Shown here: piece by piece, positions 15,918-23,152 of the stretch
Position numbering within the stretch: position 1 is the stretch's first letter
How the letters are laid out: the number at the start of each line of letters is the position of its first letter
From: Collinsella sp.
GTDB lineage: Bacteria > Actinomycetota > Coriobacteriia > Coriobacteriales > Coriobacteriaceae
Assembly (NCBI GenBank): GCA_031292915.1
Contig: JAUMSH010000009.1
Coordinates: 1-23,230, forward strand
Length of the DNA stretch: 23,230 nucleotides
Reading direction: 5' to 3'
Translations under genes and position numbers: made by a program
Notes under the pieces: generated by a model
What the model was told of the DNA's origin: nothing
What the model saw: the letters and a program-made list of their open reading frames with translations, nothing else
The model's database searches: none

Positions 15918-15960
15918 GGGGCGGAGATGCAGCAGGTGCATGCATCTCCGCCCCTTTTGC
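15918..15960. terminator. Bidirectional terminator, 14-bp perfect stem
   Basis: GGGGCGGAGATGCA (15918-15931) pairs perfectly with 15941-15954, followed by TTTTGC. On the other strand the stem is followed by CTGTTTGTTG. It lies between the convergent DUF1015-like and histidine phosphatase genes and can serve both. Confidence 0.85.
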
Positions 15961-16001
15961 GTCGAGAAGTTATGCCGGCGACCCGAGCCGCCACGCTCGC
16001 G

Positions 16002-16637
16002 TTATCCGCGCTGCGGACCTGCAGTAGCCACAAGCGGTTCAAGGCCCAGCTCGCGTGCGTAATCCTCCTGCGTAAAAATCTCAATCAGCTCAAACGTGTC
16101 GGATTCGTCGTCAAACGCAAAGTGCAGCACCGAGCAGTTGCCCGGCACACGGTCGCGCTCGTCGGCCGCCGCGCCCTTCACGTGGTCCATGAACTCCTTG
16201 ATGGCAGAGCCATGGCTTACCGCGAGCACGCACGTATGGTCCGGACGCTGCATAAGCTCGGTCAACGTCGCCACCATGCGCTCGCGCACCTGCATCTGGC
16301 CCTCGCCGCCAAACTGGCGATAGAAGTCGCGCCACGGGCGCTCAGGCATGAGCACCACGCGCTCGGCCTCAAAGTCGCCAAAGAACCACTCACGCAGGCC
16401 GTCCAGGCGCTCGTACGCCAAGCCCGGCCACAAGTTGGCGATAGTCTGCTCGGTGCGATGAAGCGTGGAGGTGTAGGCATGATCGGGCTCAATGCCGCGC
16501 GCACGTAAAAACATGCCGGCGCGCGCCGCCTGGTCGCAACCCAACTGCGTAAGCGGCGAGTCACTCCAGCCCTGAATAATGCGCTTAAGGTTGAATATCG
16601 TCTGTCCATGACGGACCAGATACAGATCTTTATTCAT
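16002..16637 (-). CDS. Histidine phosphatase (phosphoglycerate-mutase-like), second of a pair
   Basis: A 211-residue member of the histidine phosphatase superfamily. The nucleophile motif LVRHGQT holds H10, followed by QGWSDSPLTQLG as in cofactor-dependent mutases and broad phosphatases. The second catalytic His is in LAVSHGSA. The general acid probably lies in LREWFFGDFE. It is more similar to phosphatases of the GpmB/PhoE/CobC group than to true glycolytic mutases. It is chosen to start at 16637, since GAAAGGA lies upstream. The start lies 17 bases after the stop of its paralogue, so they form one operon. Possible substrates include phosphoserine (no serB is visible here), sugar phosphates or alpha-ribazole phosphate. 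The substrate is unknown. Confidence 0.9.
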   Translation of the reverse strand: MNKDLYLVRHGQTIFNLKRIIQGWSDSPLTQLGCDQAARAGMFLRARGIEPDHAYTSTLHRTEQTIANLWPGLAYERLDGLREWFFGDFEAERVVLMPERPWRDFYRQFGGEGQMQVRERMVATLTELMQRPDHTCVLAVSHGSAIKEFMDHVKGAAADERDRVPGNCSVLHFAFDDESDTFELIEIFTQEDYARELGLEPLVATAGPQRG

Positions 16638-16654
16638 AGGGGTCCTTTCGTTCG

Positions 16655-17197
16655 TTACCAACCCAAGAGCGAAAACGCCCCGTCGCAATAGCCAAAATGA
16701 AGCACGGCACCGTTGTCGGGTAGTTCTCCCTCGCCAGTCACATACTCAAGAAACTCCTGGCAGGCTGAGCCGTGGGAAACCGCCAGCACGCAGTCGTGTT
16801 GCGGCCTGGCCATGATGCGGGACAGCGCCGCGACCATGCGCGACTGAAGCTGCACTTCCGACTCGCCGCCAAAGGCCACCGGATAATCGCCCCAGGGCCG
16901 CGGCGGCATCTCGCGATTTGATGTGCCCTCCAGCGAGCCAAAATGCCACTCACGCAGGTCATCGACCAGCTCAATGGAACGGCCCTCGCCAACGATAAGC
17001 TCGGCCGTATGCCGCGCCCGGCCCAACGGCGAGGAATACACATGATCAAAGGCCACGCCACGCGCCGCAAACGCCGTACGCGCCGTCAGCGCCTGCTCGC
17101 GCCCGCGCGCCGTAAGCGGCGAATCGTGCCAGCCCTGCAAAATGCTCTGCACATTGAGCTCAGTCTGCCCATGCCGCACCAAATACAGATCTGCCAC
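16655..17197 (-). CDS. Histidine phosphatase, first of a pair
   Basis: A 180-residue histidine phosphatase. The motif DLYLVRHGQTELN (H9), QGWHDSPLTARG, YSSPLGRARHTAEL, LREWHFGSLEG and the second His in LAVSHGSA give a complete active site. It is clearly related to the gene just downstream (shared LYLVRHGQT, QGW.DSPLT, LREW.FG and VSHGSA blocks), so a tandem duplication is likely. The start is GTG 17197, with GAGGGGAGGG immediately upstream. The frame is open further to 17344, but that part reads through hairpin repeat copy 5 and gives the artefact peptide HHKDSCPLCGG. Substrate unknown. Confidence 0.88.
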   Translation of the reverse strand: MADLYLVRHGQTELNVQSILQGWHDSPLTARGREQALTARTAFAARGVAFDHVYSSPLGRARHTAELIVGEGRSIELVDDLREWHFGSLEGTSNREMPPRPWGDYPVAFGGESEVQLQSRMVAALSRIMARPQHDCVLAVSHGSACQEFLEYVTGEGELPDNGAVLHFGYCDGAFSLLGW

Positions 17198-17212
17198 ACA
17201 CCCTCCCCTCGT

Positions 17213-17250
17213 ACCACCACAAAGGGGACAGGAGTCTTTGTGGTGATTTT
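17213..17250. repeat. CCACAAAGG hairpin repeat, copy 5
   Basis: Arms ACCACCACAAAG and CTTTGTGGTGAT (one mismatch), loop GGGACAGG in the orientation of copies 1 and 3, then TTTT. It ends 30 bases past the nitroreductase stop and 16 bases before the histidine phosphatase start (minus strand), separating the two genes. Confidence 0.82.
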
Positions 17251-17280
17251 GCCGCCGGATTGCGCCGCAACGACGCACAA

Positions 17281-17952
17281 CTACAGCAGCACGTCGGCAA
17301 GCGGACGCTTGGGTACGTGGTGCACCCGCGCCTCGTCGCGCCAATAATTGATGGAGCCGTCGGGGTTGGAATCGATCGCATCGATCACCTGTGTCTCGGC
17401 CGGAACGCCAAACGCCATGATCAGCTTGAGCTCATACTTGTCGTTATCGAGCCCCATGGCATCGATTGCGTGGGGCGTAAAGGCCTTGAACATGCAGGCT
17501 GCCACCTCGGGCGTAGCGCTGCGGGCGGCGAGCATCATCGTCTGTGCGGCAATGCCCGTGTCGACCTCGGTAATGGGAGCGGCGGGCTTACCCGGAACGG
17601 CGCGCTCGGCCAAAATCGCGATGTAGCCGGTCGGGCGCTCGCCCTCGGCAGGACCCGGCCAATCCTTAAGCGCGCCGGCCCATGCAAGCTCATCAAATAC
17701 ACGCGCGCAATCCTCGGCACCGCTCACCACATGAAAACGAAGACGCTGAGCATTGGCACCACAGGGAGTCAGGTGCGCCAGCTCCGCCAGCTCAAGCAAA
17801 AGCTCACGCGGCACGCGCATGGACTCGTCAAAGCGACGGCACGTGCGGGCGCGGCGAACCAACGCATCAAACGCGTCCAAGCCGAGCTTTTCACAACCTT
17901 GCTTTGCCATCGATTCGACACCCGACGGCGTCTCGGGAACTGCTTCGTTCAT
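17281..17952 (-). CDS. Nitroreductase family protein
   Basis: A 223-residue flavin-dependent oxidoreductase of the nitroreductase fold. The FMN-binding opening is FDALVRRARTCRRFDESMRV (residues about 28-47; cf. the family's RRSiR..f). A substrate/dimer region TPCGANAQRLRFHVVS matches the usual sPsa.N.qpw.f.vv. The later VDTGIAAQTMMLAARS matches the iDvGia.q.mlLaA helix. The start at 17952 follows a G-rich ribosome site (GGGGGTC). Its electron acceptor in vivo is unknown. A DtxR/IdeR-type box lies 29-47 bases before the start, so iron or manganese may repress it. It is divergent from the HdeD-like gene and ended by hairpin copy 5. Confidence 0.9.
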   Translation of the reverse strand: MNEAVPETPSGVESMAKQGCEKLGLDAFDALVRRARTCRRFDESMRVPRELLLELAELAHLTPCGANAQRLRFHVVSGAEDCARVFDELAWAGALKDWPGPAEGERPTGYIAILAERAVPGKPAAPITEVDTGIAAQTMMLAARSATPEVAACMFKAFTPHAIDAMGLDNDKYELKLIMAFGVPAETQVIDAIDSNPDGSINYWRDEARVHHVPKRPLADVLL

Positions 17953-17980
17953 AGGGACCCCCAATACAAGCCAATTGTCC

Positions 17981-17999
17981 TTAGGAGAATCTAACCTAA
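17981..17999. promoter_or_regulatory. DtxR/IdeR-type iron box
   Basis: TTAGGAGAATCTAACCTAA matches the 19-base DtxR consensus TTAGGTTAGCCTAACCTAA at 15 positions by my count, with both outer half-sites intact. It is followed by AACCTAGG, a further half-site. It lies in the promoter zone of the nitroreductase (minus) and could also affect the HdeD-like gene (plus), although that start is 189 bases away. Confidence 0.5.
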
Positions 18000-18187
18000 A
18001 ACCTAGGCAATAACGAACAGGGCCGCAATGTTCTACACCTGTTGAATAGAAAATCGCGACGTGGGGAACAACGGAAACAATTCGGGGCCTTTGGGTTACG
18101 TTTCACCCTCCCCGACCCATACGCCAGTGCCTTTAGGCGATACTGGTCGTAACGATCAAGGCTTACGCCGCACGGAAAGGAGACATT

Positions 18188-18790
18188 ATGGGCATCTTTA
18201 AGAACGATGACCAAAAATCGAGCCAGTTTGGATTTGACGAGAAAAGCATGGCAGGCAAGGCCGTCAAAGCCGTGCGCTGGATTTACGCCATCACGGGCGT
18301 CTTGGCGCTCGTCGCCGGCATCGCACTGCTGTTTGCGCCCGCCAAGTCCCTCGTCTTCCTAACGACCGTCTTGGGCTTCTACTTTGTAATCACCGCTGCC
18401 ATCAGGCTGTTCACTGCCATTTTTGAGCCGCTGCTGCCCACCGGCTGGCGCGTGACGAGCATCATCTCCAACCTACTCATTATCCTGGGCGGCGTCATAA
18501 TCCTGCGCAACCAGGCCTTCTCGACCGCGACGCTCACCACGATGGTGGTTATCGTGGCCGGCTTTGGCTGGATTGTCGAAGGTGTCATGTCCATTCTGGA
18601 GTCCGAGCTTTCGTCCAACCGTGCCCTCGCCATCCTGAGCGGCGCACTCTCCATCATCGCCGGCATGTTCGTGTTTATTTATCCGCTGTGGTCGGCCAAG
18701 ATGCTCGTCATCTTTAGCGGCGCCGCGCTGCTGGTGTTTGGCGTAACGCTGATTGTTCGCGCTATTCAATTTGGCAAACTGGTGCACTAG
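18188..18790 (+). CDS. HdeD/DUF308 family membrane protein
   Basis: A 200-residue integral membrane protein. After a short polar N-terminus (about 28 residues), six hydrophobic helices come in pairs: near 29-48, 52-75, 88-105, 115-132, 143-162 and 167-190. The repeated G-x-hydrophobic pattern (VLALVAGIALLF, LLIILGGVIIL, ALSIIAGMFVFI) is that of the DUF308/HdeD family, whose E. coli member is an acid-resistance membrane protein. The function here is unknown. The ATG has GAAAGGAG upstream. The next gene starts directly after its stop codon (TAGATG), so the two are co-transcribed. Confidence 0.85.
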   Translation: MGIFKNDDQKSSQFGFDEKSMAGKAVKAVRWIYAITGVLALVAGIALLFAPAKSLVFLTTVLGFYFVITAAIRLFTAIFEPLLPTGWRVTSIISNLLIILGGVIILRNQAFSTATLTTMVVIVAGFGWIVEGVMSILESELSSNRALAILSGALSIIAGMFVFIYPLWSAKMLVIFSGAALLVFGVTLIVRAIQFGKLVH

Positions 18791-19273
18791 ATGCCGCGAA
18801 CGCTCTTTATTGATGCCGACGCCTGCCCGGTCACGCGCGAGTCGATTGACTGCGCGCGGCGGGCGGGCGTCGCCGTTGTTATCGCCGGCAACAGCACGCA
18901 AAACTTGGAACGGCACATTCGCCGCGACGACCCGCGCGATGCCGAGCACGCGCGACGCGGCTTTTGGGTCACGACGCTCGATGTGAGCGTGGGCGCCGAC
19001 AGCGCCGACTTTGCCATTGTCGAACGCCTGCAGGCGGGCGACGTAGTCGTGACGCAGGACATTGGCTTGGCGAGCATGGTGCTCGGCCGCGATGCCGCCG
19101 CAATCGGTGTGCGCGGGCGCGTCTACGACAAGGCGACCATCGACATGCAACTGTTTATTCGCCACGAGGAAAAGAAGGTGCGCCGCGCCGGCGGACGCAC
19201 TCGCGGACCGGCGGCATTTACCAGCGAAGACCGCGCTCGCTTTAAGCGCAACCTCACCGAGCTGCTGCGCTAA
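18791..19273 (+). CDS. YaiI/YqxD (UPF0178, DUF188) protein
   Basis: A 160-residue protein matching the UPF0178 family from end to end: the opening FIDADACPV, the VGADSADFAIVERLQAGDVVVTQDIGLASMVL block, the RGRVYD segment with the IDMQLFIRHEEKKVRRAGGRTRGP segment, and a C-terminal RFKRNLTELL helix. The conserved acidic residues (D8, D10 and those in TQDIGLA) resemble a PIN-like nuclease fold, so an RNA-related role has been suggested, but none is established as far as I know. It begins immediately after the HdeD-like stop with no clear ribosome site, suggesting coupled translation. A hairpin with a T run follows. Confidence 0.93.
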   Translation: MPRTLFIDADACPVTRESIDCARRAGVAVVIAGNSTQNLERHIRRDDPRDAEHARRGFWVTTLDVSVGADSADFAIVERLQAGDVVVTQDIGLASMVLGRDAAAIGVRGRVYDKATIDMQLFIRHEEKKVRRAGGRTRGPAAFTSEDRARFKRNLTELLR

Positions 19274-19280
19274 CCAAGGT

Positions 19281-19316
19281 AGATTTTTGGGACATGTCCG
19301 GAAATCTGCTTTTTTG
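19281..19316 (+). terminator. Terminator after the YaiI-like gene
   Basis: AGATTT (19281-19286) pairs with AAATCT (19302-19307) around the palindrome GGACATGTCC (19290-19299), followed by GCTTTTTTGC. It ends the HdeD-YaiI operon. Confidence 0.65.
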
Positions 19317-19356
19317 CTTTGGCGATTGACACGCATCCAACGCCCAGGTCATGGCG

Positions 19357-19406
19357 GTAGATTTTACGGCATGCCCCAGTTTTTACGGCATGCCCCAAGC
19401 ATCTAC
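19357..19406. repeat. Tandem TTTTACGGCATGCCCCA pair inside a short inverted repeat
   Basis: The 17-mer occurs at 19362-19378 and 19381-19397 without mismatch (19-base period). It is bracketed by GTAGA (19357-19361) and TCTAC (19402-19406). It abuts the stop codon of the minus-strand permease (19407). GCATGCCCC also recurs at 23126-23134. The role is unknown; it may be a 3'-end or mobile repeat. Confidence 0.7.
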
Positions 19407-20495
19407 TTAGAGGCCAAAGGCAGAAAGGATAAGACCCCAGCCCGCACCGATGACGTACATCATGATCAGGAACAGGACGTTTTCGCGGGCGCTGCGGTTG
19501 GTGCGGAACAGCACCAGGTAGCCCACACCTGCAGAGATGAGCGTGCCGGCGAGCATCGGGGCCAGCTGCAGCGCGCCTTCCAGGTACAGTTGCGTGATGA
19601 CGACGCTGGCCGAGCAGTTGGGAATCAGGCCGACGAGTGCCGAGCCCAGGACCGCAAGCGTCTCGTTGCCGCGCAGGAACTGCTCGATTGCGGACTCGCC
19701 GAACGACTCGAGCACGGCGACCAGAATCAGCGTCACCAGAAAAATGAATACCGAGACCTGCACGGTGTGCGAAATCGCGCTGCGTATGATCGACAGGACA
19801 GGCGTCCCTTCGTGGGAGTGGGAGTGACCGTGGCCATCATGGTGTTCATGCTCGCCCTCATGACCGTGATCGTGGCCATGTCCGTGGTCGTGCTCGTCCT
19901 CGTCTTCATCACAACCGCAATGGTCGCGCTCGCACAGCTCGTGGATGTGGTCGGCGCTCACGCCCGCCTCGGCCACCTCGTCGATGATGTCACCGCCAGT
20001 GTGGTCGTCGTGCGCGCAGTTCACGTGGGCCGGGTTGGCCGCGGTTCCCAGCACGGTGCGGCGAATCGCCGCATGCGCGCGAGCGTTACGACGCAGGCCG
20101 CGAATGGCGGCGTCCACGATAAAGCCCGTGACCAGCGCGATCAGTGCCTTCGAAGCCAAAAGCATCGCCATGGTCTGCACGGGCACCTGCTCGGCGAGCA
20201 ACAGCGGCAGCATCTCATCGGAGGTCGAAAGGAACACCGCCACCAACGTACCCAAGGTCACGACACGACCGGCATACAGCGTGGCCGCCATTGCCGAAAA
20301 GCCGCACTGCGGCACCATGCCCAGCAACGAGCCAACCACGGGGCCCGCGGCTCCGGCACGCTTGATGGCGCCGTTAACGCGGTTGCCCGCAACATGTTCG
20401 AGCGTCTCGAGGGCCAGATACGTCACCAACAAAAACGGCACCAGCGAGAGCGTGTCCTTGCCGGCGTCGAGCAGAATATCAATCAACAAACCCAT
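19407..20495 (-). CDS. ArsP_2-type heavy-metal permease (putative Mn/metal exporter) with His-rich loop
   Basis: A 362-residue, roughly ten-helix membrane protein matching the family called putative 10TM heavy-metal exporter or putative manganese transporter (DUF2899/ArsP_2). Two halves repeat a motif: GMVPQCGFSAMAATLYAGR at 59-77 and GLIPNCSASVVITQLYLEG at 289-307, each with a Cys that may face the transport path. Between the halves a cytoplasmic or external loop carries 16 histidines within residues 183-228, mixed with Asp and Glu, plus Cys188, Cys193 and Cys195; this suggests a metal sensor or buffer. The ribosome site is GAAAGG. A promoter with overlapping CTAGG/CCTAG sites lies upstream. 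The metal is not known. Confidence 0.82.
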   Translation of the reverse strand: MGLLIDILLDAGKDTLSLVPFLLVTYLALETLEHVAGNRVNGAIKRAGAAGPVVGSLLGMVPQCGFSAMAATLYAGRVVTLGTLVAVFLSTSDEMLPLLLAEQVPVQTMAMLLASKALIALVTGFIVDAAIRGLRRNARAHAAIRRTVLGTAANPAHVNCAHDDHTGGDIIDEVAEAGVSADHIHELCERDHCGCDEDEDEHDHGHGHDHGHEGEHEHHDGHGHSHSHEGTPVLSIIRSAISHTVQVSVFIFLVTLILVAVLESFGESAIEQFLRGNETLAVLGSALVGLIPNCSASVVITQLYLEGALQLAPMLAGTLISAGVGYLVLFRTNRSARENVLFLIMMYVIGAGWGLILSAFGL

Positions 20496-20538
20496 GACGG
20501 ATGGAACCTTTCGTGTCTTTCGGCAGCATTGTAAAAGT

Positions 20539-20585
20539 CCTAGCGGTCAACTAGGGTATTGTAGTTATCCTAGGCGCGATGCCAA
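20539..20585 (-). promoter_or_regulatory. Permease promoter overlapped by CTAGG/CCTAG operator sites
   Basis: On the minus strand TTGGCA (20580-20585), a 16-base spacer, and TACAAT (20558-20563). Three half-sites flank and overlap it: CCTAG (20539-20543), CTAGG (20551-20555) and CCTAG (20569-20573), making two nested inverted repeats; the outer one continues as CTAGGxTA / TAxCCTAG around the -10. This suits a metal-responsive repressor (DtxR/MntR-like or another family). It may also affect the divergent exonuclease gene. Confidence 0.5.
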
Positions 20586-20667
20586 TAGTTGCCCATGGTA
20601 AACTATCATCTCGCCACATCTTAATGACTCAAAGCCGCACGACGCGGCCCATCCAAGGAGCAGTTAT

Positions 20668-21636
20668 ATGAACGTTTCACAAGCACTCGAATACGAGCGC
20701 CAGCCGTTTATTCCCATGTTTATCTATGGCGATCATGGCGCCATGGAGTCCGAGCGCCAGAAGGGCGAAGAGGCCCTTAAGGTGCTCGAAACCGAGTACT
20801 TTACCGCCGAGGGCGACCCCAGCTTCGACTTTGCCACCGTGCGCGACCTGGCTGACCGCAACCGCGACCTGTGCGACCAGATTGGCGAGGCGCGCCTGCG
20901 CAACGTGACGCCCGCGACGCTTTCGCGCGGTCTGTCCGACGCCGACACCTGCGCCGCCATCGGCAAGATGCAAAAGCGCACCGCCGCGTCCGTCATGCGC
21001 GAGATCCGCGGCGACCGCGACGCGCTCGGCGTGGCGTACGCCCGCAAGCCTATCCAAGGCACAGTGCTCGGCATCGACATCGAGACCACCGGCCGTGCAC
21101 CCGAGCGCGGCTACATCATCAACGTGGGCTGGGAGATCATGGAGCTCACCAGCGACGCCGTCCCGCACGACGCCGAGGCGCACTACTGCGGTCTGCCCGA
21201 CATCTACCGCGGCGAGGATGTGCCGTTGTCGAATATCCACCACATCACCTGGGACGACATCGACGGCAAAAAGCCGTTCCGTGAGAACAAGGAACTGCAG
21301 AAGCAGCTGCTCAAGCTTATGAAGAAGTACCCGTACATGGCGCACAACGCCGCCTTTGAGGACAGTTGGTTCAAGATCCACCTGGACGGTTACGCCGAGG
21401 CACGCCGCGCCGGCAAGATCATCGTCATCGACTCGCGCCAGATCTGCCGCAGCTTGGACGCCGACGTCCGCTCGCTCCCCCGCGAATCCGCCCCCGCCGC
21501 GCTCGAGAACTGGGCGCGCCGCCGTGGAACCCTCGCCGCCGACGCCAACGAGCAGCATCTGGGCCTCGACGACACCGACCTCATGCTCCGCACCGTCCAA
21601 GCCGAGTTCAACCTCAAGAACCTGTTTGCCAAGTAG
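20668..21636 (+). CDS. DEDDh 3'-5' exonuclease with N-terminal extension
   Basis: A 322-residue protein. Residues about 131-320 form a DnaQ-like exonuclease domain: ExoI GIDIETTG with D137 and E139, ExoII AHNAAFED (225-232) with D232, and ExoIII with H297 and D302 (HLGLDD). All four acids and the His are present, so it should be active, removing nucleotides from 3' ends. The first 130 residues have no domain I know; they are polar and mostly helical, with a Leu/Ala/Arg-rich end. This differs from the plain PolIII epsilon chain (about 240 residues), so a separate repair or RNA-processing nuclease is possible. The ribosome site CAAGGAG is good. Divergent from the metal permease. Confidence 0.9.
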   Translation: MNVSQALEYERQPFIPMFIYGDHGAMESERQKGEEALKVLETEYFTAEGDPSFDFATVRDLADRNRDLCDQIGEARLRNVTPATLSRGLSDADTCAAIGKMQKRTAASVMREIRGDRDALGVAYARKPIQGTVLGIDIETTGRAPERGYIINVGWEIMELTSDAVPHDAEAHYCGLPDIYRGEDVPLSNIHHITWDDIDGKKPFRENKELQKQLLKLMKKYPYMAHNAAFEDSWFKIHLDGYAEARRAGKIIVIDSRQICRSLDADVRSLPRESAPAALENWARRRGTLAADANEQHLGLDDTDLMLRTVQAEFNLKNLFAK

Positions 21637-21671
21637 AAACGTCTACGACAAACCCCGGGGGTAGATCACGA

Positions 21672-21707
21672 GCGGCCTCGCAGCGGAAAACCCCGCAGCG
21701 GGGCCGC
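21672..21707. terminator. Possible terminator hairpin after the exonuclease
   Basis: GCGGCC (21672-21677) can pair with GGCCGC (21702-21707), or the inner CCCCG-CAG-CGGGG (21691-21703) can form. The inner stem is followed by TTTT only on the minus strand. Weak evidence. Confidence 0.35.
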
Positions 21708-21988
21708 CCTACGTTCCACAGATAGATCTGCCATCACAAATTCTGAACCCTCATTTTGAACGATTTCGGCCAATCCCCGACACGTAATTCGTTGTCGGAT
21801 GGCGATGCATCGATATCAAATGTGCAGCAATTGAGTATTTCTATGCTATAGCCAAGCTGCGAAAACTTTTATTTAGGGCATACCAACCCATAATTGCGTC
21901 AAGCTTTTGGACAGCATTTGGTTAGACCTCTAAAACGGCTTTTCCACTCAGCGCCGTCAACACGGCATTAGCTGACACGATATATATC
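21708..21988 (+). promoter_or_regulatory. AT-richer gap and likely promoter of the last gene
   Basis: No gene seen. It holds hairpin CCGACA / TGTCGG (about 21777-21798) and a stronger one, TCAGC-GCCGT (21948-21957) with ACGGC and GCTGA (21962-21966, 21971-21975). GATATATAT just before the ATG at 21989 resembles a -10 so close that the message would be almost leaderless; no ribosome site is visible there. The base composition matches the following gene and differs from the rest of the window. Confidence 0.4.
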
Positions 21989-23152
21989 ATGAGTATCGTA
22001 TTGTCACATACCACTGCAAAAGCGGTCTACCAGGCCGCGCATTCGGTGTCTGCGAAAGGCATCGAGTCCTGTAGCCCTGCCGCGATTTACGGATCATGTC
22101 CCACCGGAACGCTCCTTGACGCAGCCGCAGAATGGCTCACCAAACATGATGTTTCCCTCGACGCAAATGATTCCCTCGAGGTGATGGTGTTTGATCGCAG
22201 GAATGCGCGCTATGCAATGAACTGTCAATGCCACGTTTCTTCAAAACGATTCTCGAACTCACGCTTTATAGAGCTCAAAGATGGCATCTTCATTGTTGGC
22301 GTTGAGCTTTGCGCACTTCAGGCCGCCACCTATCTTTCTTTTCGCGAACTAGTGGAGTACTACTTTGAACTGTGCGGCGCTTATTCCCTTGGAACCGACT
22401 CTTCCACCTCCTATACCGAGCGTTTCGCGCTCACCTCGACCGAGAGGTTAAAGCAGTTCTTTAATTCCATTACCAGATGCGACGGTCTGGCCCTTGCCCG
22501 AAAGGCGATCCAATGTGTGCGCGACGGATGCCGGTCTCCCATGGAAACGGCATTTGTCATGATGCTAACGCTGCCCAAAAGCGAAGGAGGGCTTGGTATT
22601 AAGGGAATTGAGACCGATTACGAGGTGCAGGTCACCACTGCCGCAAAGAATCTCACGAGACGCAAAAAGTTCTTTATGGATGCGTATCTAAAGAAATCTC
22701 GCACAGACATTGAATACAACGGTTTTTATCATGACGCGGAAGAAGACCGCGCCATCGATGAGGAGCGCAAGAATGCACTTGCGTCCATGGGGTACGGAAT
22801 CATCACCGTCAGCCGTTATTCCTTTATGCATGCCAGCTCTTTTGTTAGGGTCATGGAAGCAATCCAGCGGAAAGAGGGCATACGCCCCTCGCGTCTGCCA
22901 AAAGACTTTCAAATCATGCAAGAGGACCTGAGACAGTTTGTTCTCAGAAGGTTTATAAAAGAGAAAAAGCGAATTCAGAAGCAGCTTCGCCAGGATTCCA
23001 AAGAGCGTCAACGAATCGACCTCGAAAAAGCAACACTCGAAGGCATCACGCTGGATGACCCGACAATTAATGAAGTTCCGGCAATCGATGACGGTAGCGC
23101 ACAGAGATGTGGTGTAAGAGGCGGGGCATGCCCCGCCTCCGCCCTTTCTTGA
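21989..23152 (+). CDS. Hypothetical protein with AbiEi/DUF559-like nuclease-type C-terminus
   Basis: A 387-residue protein I cannot name. Residues about 60-130 carry a pattern seen in AbiEi-like coriobacterial proteins: a His (CHVSS), then DGIFIVGVELCALQAATYLSFRE and an ELCGAYSLG block. Residues about 184-280 look like a PD-(D/E)XK fold of the DUF559/Vsr type: E186, D231, E242 in DIEYNG, then H248, D253, R260 and GYGIITVSRYSF, which matches the usual vEyDG..H....D..R...L...G..vi.v pattern. The canonical Lys/Asp after IEY is Asn, so activity is uncertain. Residues 311-350 form a charged helix or coiled coil. The last 15 residues are encoded by a GC-rich palindrome. The gene is lower in GC than its neighbours and may be acquired. 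No ribosome site is seen; the start could be leaderless. Confidence 0.55.
   Translation: MSIVLSHTTAKAVYQAAHSVSAKGIESCSPAAIYGSCPTGTLLDAAAEWLTKHDVSLDANDSLEVMVFDRRNARYAMNCQCHVSSKRFSNSRFIELKDGIFIVGVELCALQAATYLSFRELVEYYFELCGAYSLGTDSSTSYTERFALTSTERLKQFFNSITRCDGLALARKAIQCVRDGCRSPMETAFVMMLTLPKSEGGLGIKGIETDYEVQVTTAAKNLTRRKKFFMDAYLKKSRTDIEYNGFYHDAEEDRAIDEERKNALASMGYGIITVSRYSFMHASSFVRVMEAIQRKEGIRPSRLPKDFQIMQEDLRQFVLRRFIKEKKRIQKQLRQDSKERQRIDLEKATLEGITLDDPTINEVPAIDDGSAQRCGVRGGACPASALS

Noticed and set aside
20496..20667. yybP-ykoY manganese riboswitch before the putative Mn/metal permease.
   Set aside because: The leader is under 80 bases and shows operator half-sites, not the conserved riboswitch loops.
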